This document shows, piece after piece, positions 24,121-35,149 of a DNA stretch of 64,000 bases. The notes beneath the pieces are model-generated. The model ran no database searches. It was not told where the DNA came from and worked only from the letters and a program-made list of their open reading frames with translations. Position 1 is the stretch's first letter; every line of letters starts with the position of its first letter. This DNA is from Prinia subflava (Eukaryota > Chordata > Aves > Passeriformes > Cisticolidae): positions 120,253,094-120,317,093 of the forward strand of contig NC_086247.1 of NCBI RefSeq assembly GCF_021018805.1, given 5' to 3'. The position numbers and the translations under genes were made by a program.

Positions 24121-27100
24121 TCAAGCTTACCCGAAACACTTTCTGCTCCTTTCTGGGTCACAGATCTCAGCAGGAGTAGGCAGAAAAGACAGGAGGGGGG
24201 ATGGGTAAAGCATACGTAGAGCTCGGCTCCAGGCTTCCCCAACGACATGGCAGAAATTCGTGTTTTCATTTACATGGCCAAGGGGAGAGGACGGTGTATC
24301 CCGGAAGGTGGGGAGGCGAGGGAGAGGCGTTGACCTTGAGTTTTAAAACATGTACCGGCACTACAGCGGCCGATCATTCCTTGACAGGGGGTCCCAGGCT
24401 GTTCCTGTCTAACAAACAGGTGGCTTCTCTTTGGGCACGACAGGCGCTTCCAAGCTACGGGGAGATCTAGTGCCAGGATTGCTTCTCTTTTGCGGAAAGT
24501 TAGGTGGTGGGTATTTTCTTAACTGGGTGTTCTCCTTCCGTTCCGCTTTCTCTCTTTTTCTAAGGGGTTCATATCACTCCAGCATCTTAGTTGCTACCTA
24601 ATCACGTTGCAGCTGAGATGTGGGAAGCCCCATCATCTGCCCAAATTATGAGGATGCTCGGATATCTCCGACTTGTGAATGCTTAAACTCTTGCTCTTTC
24701 AGCCCACGTTTTTCTTCTACCAGATAGGGTTTTCTTTGATTTGTTCCAAGATGCCACTCTTATATTTCCACACTAAGTATCACAAATCTCTTCTGATCCT
24801 AAATAGCCATTATCTTCCATAACCTTATTTTCTATTCCTTCCTTGACCCTTTCTGTCCTTCAAGTTGCCAGTCACCTGTCGTCCACAAAGCCTCCCCCGG
24901 CTTGCAGGAACACCCCTCACCTCAGAAGCAAAACTGTCTCTTTGGATAGCCAGCAAGGCAAAGAAACATCTTGCAATGCGCACACAGGTTTGAATTATTA
25001 GGCTGTAAATTTCGTACCGTGATAAAAGCTTCAGCTGTGTTGTTCAATATTAAAGGTTTTGACAATAGCATCACTTGGGTTTTTTACTTCCTTCAACCCC
25101 CGCCTCAGACCTACATTCCCCTCTCACAGATTTCTGGTAAAATCTTTCATGTTTTGTTTTAATATCGCATATATACGTTTCAGGTTTCTTAGCTGGTATA
25201 CAAATAGGAATGGACATATGGCAAGAACATTTGATGTTTGAAAAGGGGCAGAAGATACTTGCTAACCGATTTCCGCTGTGGAGTTATATGGGATTCTCTT
25301 TTTATATACAGGCAACTTTTATGTCAGCTAGGATATTCTTGCTCACAGTTTTTAAGGTTTCGATCCCGTGGTTATTGTTAAGAAAAGTGGTACAATCGAT
25401 AACACTCACAACCCCCCGATAAATGCAGTTTAATCTTAATTCTCTGATTGGGATAGTTGTATACATAATTTCGTTTTCCATCCAAGGGGGATTTTTTTTC
25501 CAGTTGCCACGGCGTGCCAACTACAGAAAATGAGGCTTTGATTGAAAGCTAATTATGAAATTACGATTACTTGATTAGCTTGGCAAACTTCGTAGAAACC
25601 TCAGCATAAACTTCTGACCTCTCTTTTAGCGACTCCCAGAGTAGTTACAGACTCGGAACCCCTCTCCCTCCAGAAGCCTAAAATTAATAGGTCAAACAAG
25701 CTCCCTCTCCTTTATTTGCCACATATTTACATCACACAAAGTGGTGATGACGTGTCCGTTCATGCCTTCATCAGCTCACATGACATTATTCCTGTGGTAA
25801 AACTCCCTGGCGGATTTGGGAGCTGGAGTGGTGCTCCCCCAGCAGCAGGTGGGCTGCCGGGCCGGGGCAGCGGGATGTGCCCTCATCCCTCTGGTCCCTA
25901 CACCGATGGCCTGATCCGTTCAACCTGTCCAGCTTCTCATGTCTGCACGCACAGGTTTCAGGTGGGATCCACGTCCATAAGGAGCGATGGACTTCTCGAG
26001 GGAGAGCCCCTGGGCTGAGAATTTGTTGACCTGGCAACAGCAAGAAGCGGCGTTCGGCTGATATAGATACTTCAGTGAGCAAAGGCGCACAGCCTTTATG
26101 TTTCCCTTGCAACACGACCTATGATATGTAGCTTTATGTTACACCCAGCTGTTTGAGGGGACGGGGGTGGTCGGCTTCTTCTTTTCTCTTTCTTTTTCAT
26201 TTTAGGCGGGCGGTGTGGCGGCGGGCTGCGCCGGGAGATGACAGAGGATTTGGCATAGTCCCCACATGCATCAAGAGAAATTGCAAAGAAATACGGTCTT
26301 GTGAAAGTGGATGACAATTGGTAATTGCTGGCAGGCAGCGAGTATCTTCTCCACAATAGGAAGGAAGCGGCTCCGAGCGAGGATATTGGCTCACTGGCAC
26401 CAAGGCCCTACATCTGCAGGAAAATGGCCCCGGGTTTCTTGCGAGGGGATGGGAGAATTTCCTCCTTTAGGTATCTGCCCTAGAAGACCAGGGGGCATGC
26501 TTGGCTAGAGACGAACCTTTATTGTTCAGCCGCTCATTATTTTGCATGTCAGAGGGGTTGCTATGAAACCACTCCCTTTTCTCTGTGCCATTATTGGACT
26601 AAATATACTTTTGCTCCTGGGACTTTGCGAATTGTCTTCGGAGCGTGGGAACCTTGGCGTGTGCCCTGAGCTCCCCTCGGGTCCCTTGGCACCAGCCTGG
26701 CTCCTTCTCCCCGGGTATCTCTGCAAAGGCTCGCAGGACTGCAACAGGGCTGCTTTCGCTCTTCCCCGCTCTTCCCCCGTCCCTCTGTCCACAGCGAGGG
26801 TGGAAGAGTTTATGCCCCCACATCCACGCGCGGCAGTGGATGTAGGGGCGCGGGGTGGCAGTGCCAGACAGTGCCGGTGGCCTGGCTGGCGGCCACCCTC
26901 AAGGGCTCCAAGCCGGCGCGCTCAGGCAGATGAAGTCCGAACCCCAGATGAGAAGATCTAAGTCCAGGCGTGGGCAGATGTGAACCGCTGGAGTCCGCCG
27001 TGTGCGGGTTAATTAGGGTCTGACTCCGCTCCCGCCTTTCCTGGTGAGCCACAAGTCTCAGTTTTTAGCTGATTCCAGAGTAAATAGTATCATGGAAGTA

Positions 27101-28795
27101 CAGTCAGCTGTCGCGTATGTAAGAATGGGATTTAGCCCTCAACAGAGTCACATATGTAACTGCTTATCTAAAGAAGACATAAAATACAATAAGCTTTGGG
27201 AAAATTCATGATTCAGCAAAAAGGGAGTAATATGCTTACCCGGAGATGCGAGTTATCGACTAGTGTGCATTTGGCTGGTGTTAAGTTTAAAGGAGAACAC
27301 TGTATAATTCCTATTTAGAAAATGTGTTCACGGTATGGATGGAAAGACATTAGTTCCATCTAACATGAAGAGTAGCAAATGTCTCTCATCATTAAAGACA
27401 GCACGTATTATATATACCTGAGAAATGTATTCTAGGCACTAGAATGCATTTTCTAGATCCCGGGTTTACTGGGATTTCACCAAATAAACTCTTAGCAAAA
27501 ACGAGTGTGCTTGGTGAAATGTAAAGCTAATCAGAGAAGACGGGATCACATCACGGTATCGAGTAGCGCTCTGCTGGTAGGTGGTTGGTTGGTATTGGGA
27601 GCACCCACGACACGGACGAAGGTTATTAAAGGACTATTATTATTCTGAGGACTCAACCGAGTCCAGCTGCCTCTTCCTGCTCGAAAGCGGTCACAGATCC
27701 GTGCGGATGGTGCGTTGCTTTTTGTGCAACGTGTCCCCAGGGCTGTCCCTGCGGCGTCCCACCCACGCAAGAAGGCGGCTTTGGCCAAGCCAGAGGTGGG
27801 ATGCGCTTAGGGGTGGGAGAAGACGGGCCGCTCCCCTCCTTGCTCCAGCAGAGGGATGAGCATAGGCTGTGACAGGGCGAGAGGCACGGGTGCGGTGGCA
27901 CAGACACACCAGCCAGGGCCAGGGGACACAGTGCTGGTTTCAGGTGTGCGCCTGCTGCCCGCGGGTGCACGATCCCCCACGGCGCTGACAGTCACGCACC
28001 TCGCTCCTCACCCACCGCCTGCAGAAGCGCGTCCATGCTCCCTCAGAGCAGGGAAAGACAAACTGCCCAAACCATCCCCGTCCGTGCTCGAGGGGGGTGC
28101 AAGGAGTCAGGAAGAGGTGTCGGGGCGGTCCCGCGGGGCTGCCCAGGGGCAGGAGGCGGCAGTGGCGGGCACAGGTGCGGGAGTGCCTCTGGCCCGCCGC
28201 CGAGCCGGGCCCAGCGCCGGGGGCAGCGCGGAGTTGGCGCGGGCCTTCCCTGTGGGCCAGGGCTGAGCGCAGCGCCAGCCCCGAGGCGCTCCTGCAATCA
28301 CCCGGCCTGCTGGAGGAGCCAGAGGGAAACGGGACGGCGGCCACGGGACTCCTCCAGCCCCCCTCCCTCCACACTTGACAGAGGTGCAGGGCTTTGCCGG
28401 ATTCAGTATGTTTTCGCTTTGGTTGTCGGTGTTCGGGTTATTTTTCCCCTCTCCGCGGGCAAGAGTTCCACTCGTGGCTCAGGTACCTTCCAGCTAGAGC
28501 CATCCTCCTCTCCCGTCAGTGCGGTGAGCCCCAGTACCTCGTAAGATATTTCTTAAGACAGCCGCGAGTACAGCCCTGGGTATGTACAATCTCAACGGAT
28601 CAAAGGGCTGGAAAAGTGAGGGAAAAGAGCTGTTAGACAGAGCCAGACATTAGAGATAGACTGCCTCCATCAAGTCAAAGTTTTAATCACTCAAACCACT
28701 TCTGCAAAGGGAACCAAAAAACCCTCTTGAAGAATGTACTCAAACAGCTGTCTTCCAGTAAAGGCAAACATGTCCAGTGTTTCCTGTATGATTTT
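24121..28795. other. Spacer with regulatory-looking AT-rich DNA and a GC block; no gene seen
   Basis: AT-rich unique DNA at 24500-26400 with motifs such as TGATTAGCTTGGC and CACATATTTACATCAC; much of it looks like slowly evolving non-coding sequence. GC-rich DNA at about 27690-28380 has overlapping frames in several phases and no recognised protein. No promoter or exon could be defined. Confidence 0.45.
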
Positions 28796-28893
28796 TTTCT
28801 CTCTTTCTCTCCCCTTTTTCCTTTTTTTTTTTTTCTTTCTTTCCTTTTTTTTTTTTTTTTCTTTTTTTTTCTTTTTTTTCCTTTTTTTTTTCT
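28796..28893. repeat. T-rich polypyrimidine tract
   Basis: About 98 bases of almost pure pyrimidine, mostly T with scattered C. It is followed by TCTCCAG, so it happens to resemble a very strong splice acceptor on the + strand, but no transcript is otherwise indicated. Confidence 0.85.
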
Positions 28894-29375
28894 CCAGATA
28901 CCCTTCACGGACGTCTTTAACACTGACAGACTCATTGTTTCCCTCCCTAGGTGAAGACACGACTTTAGGCTCACCGTGGAAAGTAGAATAAAATAAAGTC
29001 TGTGCAACTTCTTGCAGGGACCAGCAGCGTCCACTTTTGCCCCTGAGCCCCCCTGGTCGGACGTAATGTGTAAATGTCACGCTATTACAAGAAAGTTATG
29101 GTGCGAAGGGGTTTTTGGAAAGGCTTTCTCTCGCACTGTAAAGGAAAGAGAGACTTCGCCTCCTCTCCGACAGCTTTTCAAAGGGAAATAAAACAGCACA
29201 AAGTGAGCCTGAAGCTCAGGAAGAACTTTTTTTTTCCTTCCTCTAATGAAAAAGGTGGAGGGATAAGTTTAATTGTAATCAGGCTGCAACAATACACCAT
29301 GTGATCATGTGGTAGCAATTATTACAAGCTCACAGCAGAAATAGAGAGGATATGTTATTGTAGCTTACTGTACCT

Positions 29376-29676
29376 CTTTTTTCTCTTTTCTTTTCTTTTC
29401 TTTTCTTTTCTTTTCTTTTCTTTTCTTTTCTTTTCTTTTCTTTTCTTTTCTTTTCTTTTCTTTTCTTTTCTTTTCTTTTCTTTTCTTTTCTTTTCTTTTC
29501 TTTTCTTTTCTTTTCTTTTCTTTTCTTCTCTTCTCTTCTCTTCTCTTCTCTTCTCTTCTCTTCTCTTCTCTTCTCTTCTCTTCTCTTCTCTTCTCTTCTC
29601 TTCTCTTCTCTTCTCTTCTCTTCTCTTCTCTTCTCTTCTCTTCTCTTCTCTTCTCTTCTCTTCTCTTTTCTCTTCT
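29376..29676. repeat. (TTTTC)n then (TTCTC)n pyrimidine array
   Basis: About 29 copies of TTTTC switch abruptly near 29525 to about 29 copies of TTCTC. Read on the - strand this is a GAGAA block followed by a GAAAA block, the same kinds of purine pentamer as the array at 9.2-10.0 kb but on the opposite strand. Confidence 0.95.
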
Positions 29677-32600
29677 TGTGAGTTACTGGTAGATAAGGTG
29701 AGAAATTTATTTACCCTCAAAATGCTAAATCTCAAAAAGCGGAGGATAAATTAAGGGAAATCAAGGAAGAGTAACTTGAGTATAATTTTATCATCTGTTG
29801 CTATTAGACGTTCAGAACATTTCAACTAGAAGATGGACTAGATCAGATGAACTACTACACGGCCAGACAAGCCTTCTCCTTATCAGAATTTGCTAAGGGA
29901 AAAATAAAAACTTTCTCTGCACCCTTGGTCCGAAAGAGCAGACCTAATGGCAAATAAACCCATCTCAGTTTGCATGGCAAAATTAATTTAAATTATAAGG
30001 GGGGGGAGGGTTCTTTATCACTATGTTCAAGCAGCCTGCAGCTGGCAGAGAGCCGTCAAGGGCTTCTCCTCATCACCGCATTTACACGGCAGTTTAAGTA
30101 AAATATTTTCTGTGGACTACCAACACCTAATGCCAGGCTTCAGCTGCTTTCACCCGCCAAATATAAACAGAGATCTATAACATCCCCCCTTCCCCCGAAA
30201 ATACTACGGGAAAAAATGTGAAGTAAAGCAAAACAAATAATAAAGGAGACATCGCCTGCGAGACAGATTTCAGGATCATTCCCATTTTAATTTCTAATCA
30301 CATGAAATACTTCCAGCGTGTTTTCTGGAGCTGAAATACAAAAAAAAAAAAAAAAAGAAAAAAAAAAAAAAAAGAAAAAAAAAATCCCAAACAAAACACT
30401 AAACCCAAAAATACCCCACTGAATGAAACGATCTCCTGAGACCTAGCTGCATTAAGATTAGACCGTGTCTCACACTTCGGGTGAAAGCAGTGACATTGTT
30501 TTCCAGCACACCTTTTTCATGGGAGGTGCCGTTTGAATGTTTGGGTCGACTGAAACAGATAGGTTTGCGTCTAGCGTGCGCCTGAGGATTTTTAGGACGC
30601 CTTCACAATTTTTTCCGAACATTGTCCTTTTTGCATTTGCTGTTACAAATTCTTCTCATTTTGTAATTATCACAGCATCCCCCCTTAGTACGCAGTGGGA
30701 GGGAGAGAGTTAAGATGTCCTGAGAAACCCGCTCGTAAAGCTGCTTACTTCCATTAGAAACACATGAATATCCTGAAAGACAAAGTGTATTTAAAACGGA
30801 CTCAGGAATGTTTATCTCAATCCCTGATGCTTTAGAAATTGTGGAAGAAAACAGCGGTGACAGTACTGCTCCAAATTACCCTTCTGGCAGGTAAATTTCA
30901 TTTACTCGTGAAAATCAAATTCGATTAAGGTTCTTGCTCCTGCTATCACTTTACTCCCGCTTCTTCCAAGAATCCTGGGCTCTGCAGGACGATTATTATT
31001 AGGGACTAGGATCACCCTCTAGCTCCTCCATTATCAGCTAAGATATTTTAGCGGGTTTAGAGAGATTTAACTCAGTGACAAACATATATTTTCAGCAATC
31101 AGACACGATTTTTTCCCTTCATGCTTATTAATTAGCTCTAAACAGTGCGTGAAAAAGTAAGAGTGGATTTCTTTGGGCAACAGCTTGGGGTTGGGTTGGA
31201 ATGTATTTTTTTTTTCCCGTATTTTTAGATTGTGATTAACCTACAAGAAATCAGCGTTCTCCTCAGCCGGGCATTCCCGCGGCAGGGCTGCCGGAGGGTG
31301 CGTGTGTGTTATCACACAAAGACGGAGCTGGGGGGGAAAAATGCTTTTTAGATACTGAGCCGACAAACTCTACATTTTCAAAACTTGTCTTTCCACTGAA
31401 AGGACCTTTAGTTCTTCTAAGAGAAATCTTAGGGCCTCTCCAGAAGTGAATGAGTGAATCTTCCTATCACATAAAGAGGTTTTAAAATAGTTTATATTTT
31501 CACGTTCAAGGCTATATTGCTGCAGTCTTCCCTGGCAAGACTATTCTTAGCTTCATGGCGTCAGGAACACACACAGCGACCTGTTTTAAAGCACTTGTAA
31601 GGGCCAAATTCCAGTCTCGCTTACACATGGGAAGTGGGTGAAATGCTTCTGACCACTCTCGATGCAAAGAGGTTAAAAAATGCCGCTTAAGCATTTTGTA
31701 ATACCTGAAGTGTGCTTGGCTATGTACCGCGATGGGTGACTATCGTCAGTTTAAAATTACTTATCTATGAAAAGATTCAGGACCTTTTAAAATCCTCCTG
31801 CTGATCATGGCTGTTCATCGTCCGGCTCCCCAAGGAATTAATACTCGTTTTAGAGGAAACGATTCAACAGATGCATTTCTCTCCAAGTTGTTTCACACTC
31901 TATATAAATGCAAAGAAGTTCGGAGGTTTGCATCAGTTCTCCTGGAAATCGCTATGGTTCTACCATACTCTTGCATGTGCTGTATATTAACATTATTTCA
32001 CAAGAAAAAGACAAAATAAAAAATTTGAAGAAGCTTTGATTGGTCTGGCGGTTGCATATATGGAAGCATTTAATTATCAAGTAAGTTTTCCAAAGACGCT
32101 CAAATCAAACAGTGGCTTCAAGTAAATTCCTTAGTTTTGGTTAATTTATCCAGCTCATCCCAAGACTTACACTGTGAAAAGTAAAAGTTCTTCCACAAGT
32201 GGTAGGGAATGGTTTATGTTCAAGGCAAGGGGGATAGGCTCGGGAGTATTTTTATCCTTGGTGTTCATTACAAGGTCCACGATTTTCGAAGAACATCTGT
32301 TCTGCCCGATGCCTTCAGTCCTCATGGTTCCTCTCTAATATTTAATGGCAGATACGCATTAAGGCAGGAAGAAATTAGAGCTAAGAAATGAAAATTTGGT
32401 ATCGGGGGCATCAAAAATAGCTGACGAGGCTTGTCTCCTCTCTCGGTGTCAATAATTTATTAAAACTCATCTAAATTAGGAAGGCAAAACAAAATGTGGA
32501 GTCCCGTGTCCGACAACACTATTTTTTCTGATGGTGCATATGCACCCTGCAGATGTAATTTTTGCCTGTTTTGGGGAAACAGTCCCTTTCCCGAAATCCT

Positions 32601-34360
32601 CCTCACATCATGGCAAACAAGGAAAGAGGACTGTTGTATTACTGCTCTTATCATCAGTGAAAATCGTGGCCTTCTTCCATAATTATTAAATAGATCTCTA
32701 GAGTGGGTAAGAGATGCGGAGAAGGGAGAAAAGTAAACTCTCTAATGTAATCCCCCTTCTATTAGTACACAGGGCTCGAACAGCCCCAGGAGGGTAAACA
32801 AAACAAAATAACAGCCACCAGAAGTCAGCAAACCGGATGCTTGCCCTTGCCCCCAGCCCTGACACCCCGCACACGCTGCTCGTACAGTTTGCACCGGGGC
32901 TAATAGCTACGGTTTCACACGACTTCTCCCTCCTTATGGAAAGGAGCTTGAAAAGTAGAGGCAGATAAGCGAGAAACTCTCTGCGGCTGAGGGTGAGGGG
33001 AGTTTGGAGAGTGGGGGCGGGCTGAGGAGGGGGGTAGAGGGGAGCTGGAGAGATTAGTGTTCTCATGGCTACCCGCTTCTTAACAAATCAGACAGATCTT
33101 CGGGCTGTGAATGACAGTTCTCGCATTGGCTAGACTGCAACTTTCAACTTGACCTTGGCCTCTAGCCGTGTCTAACCCGTATGTAAAACAGCGCTGCCCC
33201 ATAGAGCTGCCTCCCCTGCCCACTTCTCCTCCCTCGTCCTGCAAAGCGATATTCAGAGGCAGCCTCGAGAAAACAGAGGGAAACAGTCCGAACCAACTCA
33301 TGCCAGTCAAGCAATGTTTGGCCGGGGGAATCCACAGGTTTCCAAACTGGAGCCTAAAAAAAAAAGGGGAAAATATGCGTGGAATAAATATTTGCTTTTG
33401 GCCATGAGGAAAAATGCGGAAAAGAGTATGCGAAGTTTAAATGGGAACATTTTACTGGCAACAATGAAAGGAAAAAGCGACTAAATGCTGCCAGATTAGC
33501 AGGGGGATGACAGAGACTTCAGGTATCCCAACTCACGGCACGGAAAAAGCACCTTGAAAAAATATCCTTGGGCGCCAAAGAGCTATTTCTCATGGCTGGC
33601 AGCTTTGCGCTAGGCAAGGAAAAGCCTGCTCGGTAACAATGTACGTCCCGGGATTGCTCTGCGCTTGTAGCCATGAGGGCAAAACAATGCTACAACGTCA
33701 ATGGAAAGCACAATAGGACAATAAATACGCCGAGCTGTCAGACTCGAAACAAAGCGACACGCAATTGGGGGAAAAAAATTAGTTTTCAGGATGGGAGTAT
33801 TTGTGGCTGTTGTGTGCACACGCGTGAGGGCTGAGAGCTGTTAACGATGAGATGAACGCTGCTTTAGGTCAAGTTTATTGATAGCTCAGGGATGGAGGGC
33901 TCTGGGTTCAAGGCTGTTGGCGAAAAGCTTGGGGGAGAACAGCATCCGCGCCGTTGGGAGGTGGGAGGATATTAAAAAGTGAAATTATTTCACCCTAGGA
34001 AAAAATCAACCCGAAAAGAAAACGGAGTAGGTAGGGTTTTTTTCTAGCATTCACTTGCAGAGTTGTACGGCCTTCAAAAAACCGCCTATTATTCAGCCGA
34101 TAATCCATTTTGTTTTCCCAGCACACACATACACACAAAACCGCCGTGGGTCCGTGCACACACCATGCAAGCCGGCGTGACCGTTTACAGCCGAAAAAGA
34201 TTCGAGTCAAATCGTAGGCCCAGGGTTTTATTATTACGGCAACAAATAATACAGCGGTATCGCGATGAATATCCAGTTAACTCTCCCGCTTCCCAAGACC
34301 TTCCTAAAAGATAATAATAAATAAAATGGGGTTTCCCGGCCTGTTCCTCTTATCTAACTT
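29677..34360. other. AT-rich proximal regulatory spacer upstream of HOXA13; no gene seen
   Basis: Unique AT-rich sequence with few simple repeats (an A-rich tract at 30340-30384 is the exception). It is dense in homeodomain-type motifs, including a perfect HOX13-type site CTCGTAAA at 30732-30739, CAATAAA at 33718, and several AACAATG SOX-type motifs at 33456-33690. In tetrapods this interval carries limb and genital enhancers and the HOTTIP lncRNA. I see no protein-coding exon. Confidence 0.5.
30340..30384. repeat. A-rich tract
   Basis: Long A run interrupted by two G residues. Confidence 0.85.
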
Positions 34361-35100
34361 CTGAGACTTCGTGGCGAGAGGAGCGAGATGGGTCTTGGGC
34401 TTTCGACGGGTGGGAAGGAAGGAGGAAAACACCCAGAAAAGACCCCGGGAGGCTCCGTTTCGAAGCCTTATGTGTCCCAGCGCTGCGCGCGGGGAGCCAT
34501 TCTCCTCCCTCAGCTCGCCGTGGGCTCTCCGCGCCACCCGGCCGGGCGTAGCCGGCGCTCCCCGGGGACAGGCGGCGGCTCAGACCGGCGGAGGAAGGGG
34601 GCAGAAGGGGTGCGGTTCATCTTCCCCCCGCGACGAGAGGAGGCCTCCGGGGTTTCCGCGGCGCTCGGGGCGGGGAGAGCTCAAGGAAAGAGGCGCAAGG
34701 AGAAGTCAGGCGGGGTGCCAAGGGGAGCCCCGCACCTCGGGGGGTGCGCCGCGGCAACAACGGGGCCAAAAAGCTCACGCCTCGGTGGCGAGGGAGGGCC
34801 AGAGGGAGGCAGGGAGGGAAGGAGGAGGGACGGGCGGCCCAGCCCCCCCCACCGCCCTCGTCCCGCTCGGCGGCGGGAGCGCGGCGGGACCACGCCGTGC
34901 CCGTGCTCGCGCCCCGGGCCGGGACCCGGCCCCGCGCTGATTGCGTTATTTAATTATCTCCACTTTATTCCCTCAGATGTTTATCAGCTGCTTTGCATAT
35001 CACGTGGGGGCGGGCGGGCCAATGAGGGCCGGGCTGGCGCGACGCTGGCGCGTCAGCCCTGGTCAAGTCCCGGAGATTGAGTATCTCTTTTTTCAGTCTT
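34361..35100. promoter_or_regulatory. HOXA13: HOXA13 upstream CpG island
   Basis: Strongly CpG-rich DNA from about 34370 to 34940 merges with the island that covers HOXA13 exon 1. Close to the gene are an octamer-like TTTGCAT and a CACGTG E-box (around 34994-35007), a GGGGGCGGGCGGG GC box, and a CCAAT box at 35020-35024. Such an island normally supports divergent transcription, so a - strand RNA starting here (as HOTTIP does in mammals) is plausible but not demonstrated. Confidence 0.65.
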
Positions 35101-35106
35101 TGGGGC

Positions 35107-35118
35107 TTTTAAAAAAGA
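35107..35118 (+). promoter_or_regulatory. HOXA13: HOXA13 TATA-like element
   Basis: CTTTTAAAAAAG lies 28-39 bases ahead of the start codon. If it directs initiation, the cap site would fall near 35135-35145 and the mRNA leader would be only a few bases long. An initiation site further upstream in the CpG island would instead include the short upstream ORF at 35132. Confidence 0.4.
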
Positions 35119-35131
35119 GCCACTAGTCTCA

Positions 35132-35149
35132 ATGCGGAGCGGGCTATGA
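35132..35149 (+). other. 5-codon upstream ORF overlapping the HOXA13 start
   Basis: ATG CGG AGC GGG CTA TGA: the stop codon shares bases with the HOXA13 initiator (overlap ATGA). It would allow termination-reinitiation on transcripts that start upstream of 35132. Confidence 0.5.

Noticed and set aside
28898..28950. Possible 53-base exon between a long polypyrimidine-CAG and a CTAG|GTGAAG
   Set aside because: The pyrimidine tract is low-complexity repeat and there is no partner exon or coding signal on the + strand.
28687..29080. Lys-rich frames of 115-129 codons on the - strand
   Set aside because: Produced by the complementary A-rich strand of the polypyrimidine tract; no domain outside the repeat.
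1..35000. EVX1 gene
   Set aside because: EVX1 is expected on the - strand upstream of HOXA13, but no Evx homeodomain or N-terminal sequence is found on either strand. It must lie left of the window.
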